This document shows positions 52,276 to 59,280 of a stretch of DNA of 64,000 nucleotides, in pieces. Position 1 is the stretch's first letter, and every line of letters starts with the position of its first letter. The stretch is taken from NCBI GenBank assembly GCA_040756745.1, contig JBFLYO010000008.1, positions 62,001 to 126,000 on the forward strand, read 5' to 3'. The translations under genes were made by a program, and so were the position numbers. Under the pieces are notes generated by a model. The model saw only the letters and a list, made by a program, of their open reading frames with translations, had not been told where the DNA came from and did no database searches. The DNA comes from JBFLYO01 sp040756745 (GTDB lineage: Bacteria; Bacteroidota; Ignavibacteria; UBA10030; UBA6906).

Positions 52276-53889
52276 CTACTTCAGCTCCTTCCTGAACGAT
52301 TCAGCAATCCGGTCCACCTCTTCAGGTGTGAGCCCCGTGCCGAGGACCGTGGGCGCGCCGGGTGAAGGCGCTGGCTGTTCCTCTTTCTTCCATACGGGCG
52401 AGTTGCCGGCCTTCAGCACGATGCGGCGCTCGATCTCGTCCATCCATGACGAGGGAGGCAAGGCAGTAGCCTGGAGCGTGGGAGTAGGGGGTAGGGTGGT
52501 AGGGGGTAAGGCGGCAGAGAGGGAGGGATCGGCATTGATGGGATTCGTTTCGTATGCGAGTCGCTTGATGTTCATCAGATGGCGGGCGGTGACGTTATCG
52601 GAGACGATCGAGCCCCCCCAGGTCCCCGGCCCGAGCGTCATCGAGGGATCAAGGCCGTTCGTGTATCCTACGGCACCGAGGGCGGCCTGGGTATTGACCA
52701 GAATGCGGAACGCCGGCTTCTCCAGAGCGAATTTCATGATGATGTCCTGATCGGTGGAGTGGATCACCAGCGTGTGTCCCACGCCTCCGAATTCCAGGAG
52801 CTCGATGCAACGGTGACACGCGTCTCTCCAACCATCTTCCGTGTAGAACGAAAGAACGGGTGAGAGTTTTTCACGTGAGAGCGGATATTCCCGGCCGACA
52901 CCCTGTTGTTCGGCAATCAGGACCGTGGTGTTCGGCGGAACCATGAATCCCGCCCGCTGCGCAATATACGCAGGGGACTTGCCAACGACGTCCGGATTGA
53001 TCGCGCCACGACTGTCGAACAGCAGTCTGGCCAGCCGTTCCTTCTCCTCGCCCGCAACGAAGTACGCCCCCCTTCGCCGGCATTCGTCCATGACGTGGAG
53101 TTTCACCGGTGCGTCACAGACGAGGGCCGATTCGGTGGAGCAGAGGACCCCGTAATCGAACTGCTTTCCGGAAATGATATCGGCGGCGGCCTTGCCGATA
53201 TGGGCGGTCCGTTCGATGAACGCAGGCACATTTCCCGAGCCGACCCCGTAGGCGGGCTTGCCGGAGCTGTACGCCGCGCGGACCATCTGATTGCTGCCGG
53301 TAGCGAGGATGACGGCCGTCAGCTTGTGCCGCATGAGCTCATTGGTACCCTCGATGGTCGGATTGGTTAATGCGGCCATCAGGTGCTTCGGTGCTCCCGC
53401 CTTTTCCGCCGCGTCGCGGATCACGTTCATCGCTTCGATCGTGCAGCGGGCAGCGCGCGGATGCGGACTTGCGACAATGGCGTTGCGGGCCTTGACGGCG
53501 ATGATCGCCTTGAACATCACTGTGGAGGTGGGATTCGTCGAGGGGATGAGGGCCGCCACGACCCCCATCGGTTCGGCGATCTTGAGAATCCGCTTCTCTT
53601 TGTCCTCTTCGATGACGCCGACGGTCTTCAGATCGCGGATCGATTCCCATACGCGCCGGGTGGCAAACTCGTTCTTTCTCTTCTTGTCCTCCGGTTTCCC
53701 GAACCCGGTTTCCTCGGAGGCCAGACGGCCCAGCCGTGCCGCGTCGGCATACCCGGCGTCCGCCATGGCCTGGACGATCCGGTCCACCTGTTCCTGCGAG
53801 TAGTTGCGGAAATCGAGCTGGGCGGCTTTGGCTGCGACGAGGAGCTCGCGGACCTCCTGAATCGAGGAAAGATCCTTGTCGAGAGTCAT
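52276..53889 (-). CDS. CoA-acylating aldehyde dehydrogenase with C-terminal extension
   Basis: The 537-residue enzyme (ATG 53889) converts an aldehyde and CoA to acyl-CoA with NAD+. The NAD region includes PMGVVAALIPSTNPTSTVMF, and the catalytic Cys250 lies in GKQFDYGVLCSTESALVCD, as in EutE/SucD/AdhE-type enzymes. After residue about 450 there is a Pro/Thr/Ala linker, a short helix (SSWMDEIERRIVLKAGN), a second Pro-rich linker and a terminal amphipathic helix (LTPEEVDRIAESFRKELK). This resembles a microcompartment encapsulation peptide, though no shell gene is in the window. The longer frame up to 54009 is repeat DNA. Confidence 0.9.
   Translation of the reverse strand: MTLDKDLSSIQEVRELLVAAKAAQLDFRNYSQEQVDRIVQAMADAGYADAARLGRLASEETGFGKPEDKKRKNEFATRRVWESIRDLKTVGVIEEDKEKRILKIAEPMGVVAALIPSTNPTSTVMFKAIIAVKARNAIVASPHPRAARCTIEAMNVIRDAAEKAGAPKHLMAALTNPTIEGTNELMRHKLTAVILATGSNQMVRAAYSSGKPAYGVGSGNVPAFIERTAHIGKAAADIISGKQFDYGVLCSTESALVCDAPVKLHVMDECRRRGAYFVAGEEKERLARLLFDSRGAINPDVVGKSPAYIAQRAGFMVPPNTTVLIAEQQGVGREYPLSREKLSPVLSFYTEDGWRDACHRCIELLEFGGVGHTLVIHSTDQDIIMKFALEKPAFRILVNTQAALGAVGYTNGLDPSMTLGPGTWGGSIVSDNVTARHLMNIKRLAYETNPINADPSLSAALPPTTLPPTPTLQATALPPSSWMDEIERRIVLKAGNSPVWKKEEQPAPSPGAPTVLGTGLTPEEVDRIAESFRKELK
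52451..52530. repeat. degenerate GGGGTAG repeat inside the aldehyde dehydrogenase gene
   Basis: The plus strand reads near-tandem words such as GGGAGTAGGGGGTAGGGTGG and TAGGGGGTAAGG. On the coding strand these specify the Pro/Thr-rich linker before the C-terminal helices. The word structure resembles the intergenic repeats elsewhere in the window. Confidence 0.6.
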
Positions 53890-53898
53890 CGGAGGATT

Positions 53899-54012
53899 TA
53901 TGAGTTCAGAGTTATGAGTGATGAGTTGCAGCATTTCGGATTGCGAAGTGCGGATTGCGGAATGGGTCGTCAATGTGTCGTTCCGCAATCCGCGATCCCC
54001 ATTCCGCAATCA
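53899..54012. repeat. mixed degenerate repeats between ruvB and aldehyde dehydrogenase
   Basis: Two word families meet here. ATGAGTTCAGAGTTATGAGT and GATGAGTTGCA match the reverse complement of the 6804-6840 element. GATTGCGAAGTGCGGATTGC, GTTCCGCAATCCGCGATC and ATTCCGCAATC match those at 9022-9050 and 10006-10090, and form an inverted pair. The final bases overlap the end of ruvB. Confidence 0.65.
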
Positions 54013-55047
54013 GCCAAAGAGCCCTTGCTCTTCTCCGCGCCTCGTCAGCCCGAAGTGCTTATAACTAAGCGTTGTCGCCTCCCGGCCCCGCGGAGTGCGC
54101 TTGATGAATCCTTCCTGAATCAGGTACGGTTCATACACTTCTTCGATGGTGCCGGCTTCCTCGCCCACGGCGACGGCGAGGGTGTTCACGCCGACGGGCC
54201 CGCCGTCATACTTCTCGATGATGGTCAGGATGATCCGTTTGTCCATCTCGTCCAGGCCGTGGTCATCCACCTCGAGCTCTTTGAGGGCGTAGACTGCCAC
54301 GTCGCGGGAGATCGTTCCTCCGTGCGATGAGAGGTTCTTGTCGACCTGGGCAAAGTCCCTGCATCGACGGAGGAGCCGGTTGGCGATGCGCGGTGTACCA
54401 CGGGAGCGGTGTGCGATTTCCCGGAGTCCTTCGGCATCATGGGTAATCTCCAGAATCCCGGCGGAGCGGCGGAGGATCTTCTCCAGCGTCAGTGCGTCGT
54501 AATAGTCGAGCCGGTTATTGATCCCGAATCGCGCGCGCAATGGAGCAGTGAGCAGGCCCGCGCGCGTCGTCGCGCCGATCAACGTGTAACGGGGAAGTGA
54601 GAGCTGCACGCTGCGCGCGCTGGGACCGGAGTCGATCATGATGTCCAGCCGAAAGTCCTCCATTGCCGAGTACAGGTATTCCTCCACGACGGGATTCAGC
54701 CGGTGGATCTCGTCGATGAAGAGGACGTCCCCTTCCTGCAAATTCGTAAGGAGGCCCGCGAGGTCGCCCGGTTTGTCGAGCACGGGCCCGGAGGTGATCC
54801 TGATCTTGACCCCCATTTCCGCTGCGATAATGTGCGCGAGGGTGGTCTTCCCGAGCCCCGGGGGGCCGGTGAGGAGCACATGGTCGAGGGTGTCACCCCG
54901 CTGGCGTGCGGCGGCGATGAAGACGTTGAGGTTGCGGGTGATCTTTTCCTGGCCGTGGAAGTCGTCAAAGGAGAGGGGCCTGAGTGCGCGGTCGAATTCG
55001 ACATCGGCATCCAGCCGCTCGGGCGACATGGGGTCTGGGCGGGGCAT
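54010..55047 (-). CDS. ruvB: Holliday junction branch migration ATPase RuvB
   Basis: RuvB drives branch migration at Holliday junctions. The 345 residues include LTGPPGLGKTTLAHIIAAEM (Walker A), VLFIDEIHRLNPVVEEYLYS (Walker B), GATTRAGLLTAPLRARFGI (sensor 1/Arg finger) and the winged-helix end YLIQEGFIKRTPRGREAT. ATG 55047 is used; an in-frame TTG at 55074 overlaps the promoter-like element. The start lies five bases past a -10 hexamer, so the transcript may be leaderless. No ruvA or ruvC is adjacent. Confidence 0.96.
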   Translation of the reverse strand: MPRPDPMSPERLDADVEFDRALRPLSFDDFHGQEKITRNLNVFIAAARQRGDTLDHVLLTGPPGLGKTTLAHIIAAEMGVKIRITSGPVLDKPGDLAGLLTNLQEGDVLFIDEIHRLNPVVEEYLYSAMEDFRLDIMIDSGPSARSVQLSLPRYTLIGATTRAGLLTAPLRARFGINNRLDYYDALTLEKILRRSAGILEITHDAEGLREIAHRSRGTPRIANRLLRRCRDFAQVDKNLSSHGGTISRDVAVYALKELEVDDHGLDEMDKRIILTIIEKYDGGPVGVNTLAVAVGEEAGTIEEVYEPYLIQEGFIKRTPRGREATTLSYKHFGLTRRGEEQGLFG

Positions 55048-55052
55048 GCGCA

Positions 55053-55081
55053 AAGGTAGCAAGAGATTGACCAAATCTCAA
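55053..55081 (-). promoter_or_regulatory. sigma-70-like promoter of ruvB
   Basis: Minus-strand TTGAGA (55081-55076), 17-bp spacer and TACCTT (55058-55053), five bases before ATG 55047. The rest of the gap to 55216 holds one AACGCAGAGGACGCAAAGG word like that at 62833 and a weak hairpin at 55171-55198. Confidence 0.45.
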
Positions 55082-55216
55082 GCACCAACAGCAATAGACC
55101 AACGCAGAGGACGCAAAGGTCACAGAGGGAATCTCTCCCGTTGCGCTCTCATTGGCGCACGATAAGCGCGCCTGGTCTTCCACCTCCATCAAGACAGGCG
55201 TCCCGAATCCGTTGCC

Positions 55217-55972
55217 TTACACCCTCCTTGTGGCTTCGCAATGGTGACACTCGAATGGTTCTGCGAATCGCGCCTGGACATGCGGCGACAGCATCGATGC
55301 CCGGGGATCCACGCCCAGCAGCTCCGTATCCGTATCTATCATGATGTGCACGGTGGTTCCCAGTGCACGATAAAATTGATTCTCCGTGTTGTTCAAGAGT
55401 GTGTTTGAGAAACTCCCCGCCCAGCGTCCCAGATGGTCACAGAGGAATTTTCTCTGTGCGTCTATCGCGATGTCCGTTTGTTGGCGTTCCCCCTGTTCCC
55501 TTCCATACGCCTCGTTGAGTGCAAGGTATTTCATGAATTCAAGTTGGGTGCCAATAAAGTCGACCCGATCCCTATTCTTATCAGCAACCTCCAGGCCGAA
55601 CGCACGATAGAAGCCGGCAATGTCGGCCATTGCTTCGGTCTTCTGAAAAACGTTCTCAATTCCGTATTCTGTCTCGTAGGGGGGGCACCTTGCGGAACCC
55701 AGGTGCGCGAACAGGCGGTGATACTCAGCGTCCAATTTTTCTCGACCGGCCGAGGCGGCTCGGGAAGAGGCGACAAGCTTCTCGAACGGTTGCTCAATCC
55801 CCTGTTGGGGAGCCAATGAGACGTACAGCATCAGATTCGCTTTGTGCTCAGGAAGTTGGATATAGGCGAGCATCTGATCAGTCGGGTGGAGAAACGCTTT
55901 TGTGAGGAGCCCATATATATTCGCACGCGCGAGCGCGCAGGCGGACGACGCATCGGTCTCAATGTTGGTCAT
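55217..55972 (-). CDS. TorD/DmsD-family molybdoenzyme chaperone
   Basis: A 251-residue all-helical chaperone of the TorD family. Such proteins bind the Tat signal and apo-form of a molybdopterin subunit until the cofactor is inserted. Family marks are LYGLLTKAF-like ANIYGLLTKAFLHP, the CPPYETEYGIENVF motif and DFIGTQLEFMKYLALNEAY. It ends with CHHCEATRRV, a possible metal site. As the last gene of the NXR-like operon, its client is almost certainly the alpha subunit at 59281-62685. Confidence 0.88.
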   Translation of the reverse strand: MTNIETDASSACALARANIYGLLTKAFLHPTDQMLAYIQLPEHKANLMLYVSLAPQQGIEQPFEKLVASSRAASAGREKLDAEYHRLFAHLGSARCPPYETEYGIENVFQKTEAMADIAGFYRAFGLEVADKNRDRVDFIGTQLEFMKYLALNEAYGREQGERQQTDIAIDAQRKFLCDHLGRWAGSFSNTLLNNTENQFYRALGTTVHIMIDTDTELLGVDPRASMLSPHVQARFAEPFECHHCEATRRV

Positions 55973-55985
55973 GCGAGACCCTTTC

Positions 55986-57719
55986 TTATTTGGTTCCGAT
56001 GGTCAGCTGATACCAGTTTGTTACCATCTTCTGGCCATTACGGTCCTTGAGAGAGCCGTCCCAGACGGCAAAGGCGGCGGGGATGGTTGTGCCGGGCTTC
56101 AGCACAACGTCACTCCGTTCGCCCGAGGTGAGGGCACGGACAAAAACGGCACTCCAGGTCCCCGCATTCCAGACCCCCGTGCCGTTCACAGTCTGTTCGC
56201 TCGGTGGCTGCGGCGTCAGTGAGCCGAAGCCATGTGCATTCAAATCCTCGATGGAAGACGTGTGCGTTTGCGCGCTCAGTGGGTTCCGAGAAGCCCATCC
56301 TGAGTTCCACATCAGCGAGATGTTCCTTGCAGAGTCTTTGCTGACGAAGAACTCGATGCGAGATCCGCCCGCAACGTCGAACGGATAGAAATCGACACCG
56401 TTTCGTGGGAACGTTGTGTTCACTCCTGCGTATCCACCATTGACGGACAAATCCCGGTCCCACCAGCTTTTCCATTGCCAGATGTTCACTGCAAAACTCG
56501 TATCCCCCATGCCGAAGAAGGGATCACTTGCAGGATCCAGCGGAAACTGAATTGCTGCGGCGTCCCCGAACCGGGATGCATGGAGTCCATCGTCATTCTG
56601 CGTTGGGTCTTCCCACTGAAGTCGAAATGCGATCATCGTTCCATCGTTCACGGTCTGGACGGAGACCCGGTCGGTTGGCGTGTCGCGTTGCCATAGCGAG
56701 ATGAGAGGGAGTTCGACAGCCTTCACGTTCTGCCAGACATCGGCAGAGGGGTTTCGAAACGCTGCAATCTCTGCCACCGGTACAGACGTCAGCTGATGAT
56801 CAATTGTTGTGTAGGAGATTTGCGGCCTGCTTGACTGCGAGAGCGAGAGGACGTAATACACGAGCGCCCAGCGCCGTTCTTCCGCAAGCGCCTTCCGCTG
56901 TTCGGCATCCAATTCGCTGAGTTGTTTCTCTGTCGGCCACCTCAGTGCGTATGATCGTATCTCCTGAAGTTCGCTCTCCGTGTACTGGCTCTCGAGTGCC
57001 GTGAGATCAGAGATACTTTCCTGCCCGAGAGTCAGCGCTTCCTCGCCATACCCGGGCATCGGAGTGCCGCCAATCCCGGTGCTGAACGTTCGGTAGATGT
57101 CACGCGGCGCGCCACCGCCTTTGAACGCACCAGCGCGGGTGAAATTGTAGGGACGAATCGGCCGTCCCAGATCGTCAACCAACGTCCCGGACGAGGGGCC
57201 ATCCCCCAGGCCCGATTTTCCGTGACACATCCAGCACCCTGCGAGTGCGTACACTGCCTTACCGTCGCGAATCATGTCCGGGGTCGATGGGGGCTCCGTA
57301 GCAATCGTCAACACTTCGGCCGGCGGCTCCGTCTTGAATCGTTCACAGAATTCCTTGACGAATGTGACGAGATCGGTCCGTTGCTGGTCGGTGAGTCTGT
57401 CCCACGCCGGCATCGGAGATCCCGGCATGCCATTCTTCAACGTTCGCAACAAGTCTTCGTCCGTCGGCAGTGATCCGGCGGGAGTGGACTGAAACTTGAA
57501 GATCCCCCGGGTGAAATCACGTGGCTTGGGGTTGAGGTAGATTGCGGCAGTCCCCGATCCGCTGCCGTCGCTTCCATGACACGTACTGCAATACTTCGCG
57601 TAGAGGATCCTCCCGCTCCGAAGGGAATCCTGCCGGTCGGGTGAGACGGCAAGGGAGCGGGCCGGTGTCGGCATTGAAACGATGACCGCTGAAGCAAGTA
57701 CGACAGTGGAAGCATTCAT
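55986..57719 (-). CDS. gamma-like subunit: diheme cytochrome c fused to ethylbenzene-dehydrogenase-type heme domain
   Basis: The 577-residue protein has a Sec signal (about 1-22). Two cytochrome c modules follow, with hemes at CSTCH (44-48) and CWMCH (162-166). The likely distal methionines lie in MPGSPMPAW and GGTPMPGYG. From about residue 310 the sequence resembles the heme-b-binding gamma subunit of ethylbenzene/selenate/chlorate-type enzymes (VSVQTVNDGTMIAFRLQWED, then DAAAIQFP). It should carry electrons between the Fe-S subunit and periplasmic cytochromes. It lies 30 bases after the beta subunit, as expected for an NxrC-like partner. Confidence 0.88.
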   Translation of the reverse strand: MNASTVVLASAVIVSMPTPARSLAVSPDRQDSLRSGRILYAKYCSTCHGSDGSGSGTAAIYLNPKPRDFTRGIFKFQSTPAGSLPTDEDLLRTLKNGMPGSPMPAWDRLTDQQRTDLVTFVKEFCERFKTEPPAEVLTIATEPPSTPDMIRDGKAVYALAGCWMCHGKSGLGDGPSSGTLVDDLGRPIRPYNFTRAGAFKGGGAPRDIYRTFSTGIGGTPMPGYGEEALTLGQESISDLTALESQYTESELQEIRSYALRWPTEKQLSELDAEQRKALAEERRWALVYYVLSLSQSSRPQISYTTIDHQLTSVPVAEIAAFRNPSADVWQNVKAVELPLISLWQRDTPTDRVSVQTVNDGTMIAFRLQWEDPTQNDDGLHASRFGDAAAIQFPLDPASDPFFGMGDTSFAVNIWQWKSWWDRDLSVNGGYAGVNTTFPRNGVDFYPFDVAGGSRIEFFVSKDSARNISLMWNSGWASRNPLSAQTHTSSIEDLNAHGFGSLTPQPPSEQTVNGTGVWNAGTWSAVFVRALTSGERSDVVLKPGTTIPAAFAVWDGSLKDRNGQKMVTNWYQLTIGTK

Positions 57720-57749
57720 TGATCAGGCTCCGGAACACTTATGTGTCGC

Positions 57750-58922
57750 TCATGTGACATTCAGATGTTTCTCCGGGCGGACGATCACGGGGTCCTCGAT
57801 CGGCACGCGGACTAGTTCCTGCTTCTTCCTTCCATACCCGATCACTTCGTCCTTTTCGACGGTGTAACTGAACAGCAGCTTCTGTGTGGCGCCAAAGAGC
57901 TGCAACACGCCGAGCAACTCATGGTCCGGTTTCGCGTAGGCATTGATAGCATGGTCGACGCCCGGTCCAAACATCTGTCGGAGATAATTTCTCGGGGCCC
58001 AGCGCGGGGGGATATAATACACGTTCGGCTCTGTGCCAAACTGAGGGTAGAGCGGCAGTGCGACCTTGGCTTTTCGGACAAGATAATTCACAGGACTCTG
58101 CGGATCGTCGATCCACCCCTGGAGACGGATCTTCCCAACGCACGCGGAGATACAACGTGTCACCATCGGCTGGCCTTCCGTGAGCGGGTCTGTTCCTTCG
58201 ATGCGGGGATAGCATGCGATACACTTCTCGGAGAGTCGTGTTTCGGCGTTGAACATCGGTTTCTTATACGGGCACTGCTCCACACACTTGCGGTAGCCCC
58301 GGCATTGGCTCTGGTCGATGAGCACGATGCCATCCTCAAGTCTCTTGTAGATTGCGCCGCGAGGACACGCTGCAAGGCACGCCGGATACGAACAATGATT
58401 GCAGATCCGCTGGAGATAGAAGAACCACGCCTTGTGTTCGGGGAGCTTCGCCCCATCGGCGACGATTCCCTGTTTTGATGCAAGTGTTGAATACGCCGTA
58501 TCCTCATAGAAGTTGGGCGAGCGCCATTCCTTTTCGGTCGGGAGGTACCCGAGCGCCTGCTGTCCACTTTGCGTTGCGTGCGTCTTTGCGGCCTCAAACA
58601 ACGTTTCACCCTGGTATTCGCCGTAGGGTTTTGCTTCATCCGCCTTGCTTGCGTCCCAACCCGGCTGCTCACCGAGAAGCTCGAGCGTTTTCACGTCCCA
58701 GCTTTGAGGGTAGCCTCCGTACGGCTTTGTCTCGACGTTGTTCCACCACATTGCCTCCTGTCCTTTTGAGTAGGTCCAGGTACTCTTGCACGCCATCGTG
58801 CACGTCTGGCAAGCGATGCAGCGATTGATGTTGAAGACGGCGGCGAACTGTCGCTCCGGGCGCTTCCCTTCGTACGGATACTCCATGTCGCGACCCAACT
58901 GCCAGTTGTAGACCTTCGGCAT
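57750..58922 (-). CDS. nxrB: Fe-S beta subunit, NxrB/NarH type
   Basis: The 390-residue protein carries four Fe-S clusters between the molybdenum subunit and the gamma heme. It starts MPKVYNWQLGRDMEYPYE, closely like NxrB of Nitrospira and anammox bacteria. Cysteine groups are NRCIACQTCTMACKSTW, ICNHCSYPACLAACPRGAIY, QCRGYRKCVEQCPYKKP and KCIACYPRIEG. Tyr replaces a Cys in CRGYRKC, where NarH has Trp, indicating a [3Fe-4S] cluster. Further NXR-like segments are MWWNNVETKPYGGYPQ and MFGPGVDHAINAY. ATG 58922 has GAGG 6 bases upstream; an in-frame start at 58961 is less likely. No export signal, so it probably crosses with the Tat-targeted alpha subunit. Confidence 0.92.
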   Translation of the reverse strand: MPKVYNWQLGRDMEYPYEGKRPERQFAAVFNINRCIACQTCTMACKSTWTYSKGQEAMWWNNVETKPYGGYPQSWDVKTLELLGEQPGWDASKADEAKPYGEYQGETLFEAAKTHATQSGQQALGYLPTEKEWRSPNFYEDTAYSTLASKQGIVADGAKLPEHKAWFFYLQRICNHCSYPACLAACPRGAIYKRLEDGIVLIDQSQCRGYRKCVEQCPYKKPMFNAETRLSEKCIACYPRIEGTDPLTEGQPMVTRCISACVGKIRLQGWIDDPQSPVNYLVRKAKVALPLYPQFGTEPNVYYIPPRWAPRNYLRQMFGPGVDHAINAYAKPDHELLGVLQLFGATQKLLFSYTVEKDEVIGYGRKKQELVRVPIEDPVIVRPEKHLNVT

Positions 58923-58971
58923 ATCGATCCTCAGATTTGTCGGTGGTGGCCCGAGGAGCACCCTGCGGGAA

Positions 58972-59256
58972 TCAACCTCTGCGAACCCCGTTCAGGATAT
59001 CGGCGACGAATTGCTCACCGCGTTCCGTATACACATGATGCGGTCCTGCATAGAACGGATTCCGAAACACATCCAGGATCGCTTCGTCCGTCCATCGCAT
59101 TCGTTTGAACTCGATGACGAACGCCTCCGCCATCTCTTCGATGTGGTCGCGGCCTGGTTCCCCCGGAACGACATGATGCGTCAGTTCAAATGCGTCCGGC
59201 GAGTCTGCATCCATGGACCGACGGCGAGCCGCAGAATCATGTGACTGCTCGGTCAT
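58972..59256 (-). CDS. uncharacterised 94-residue protein in the NXR-like operon
   Basis: A small acidic protein of no recognised family. It is polar and mostly helical, with no signal peptide, transmembrane helix or cysteine. Its second half (RMRWTDEAILDVFRNPFYAG, then PHHVYTERGEQFVADIL) looks like a conserved motif. It sits exactly between the alpha and beta subunit genes, 24 and about 50 bases from them. That suggests an assembly factor or small structural subunit of the complex; the role is inferred from position only. Confidence 0.75.
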   Translation of the reverse strand: MTEQSHDSAARRRSMDADSPDAFELTHHVVPGEPGRDHIEEMAEAFVIEFKRMRWTDEAILDVFRNPFYAGPHHVYTERGEQFVADILNGVRRG

Positions 59257-59280
59257 TGCCTTTTCCGATACTCCACGTGA

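Noticed and set aside
53890..54009. N-terminal extension of the aldehyde dehydrogenase to 54009
   Set aside because: The extra 40 residues are encoded by the intergenic repeats at 53899-54012 and match no family; the domain begins at ATG 53889.
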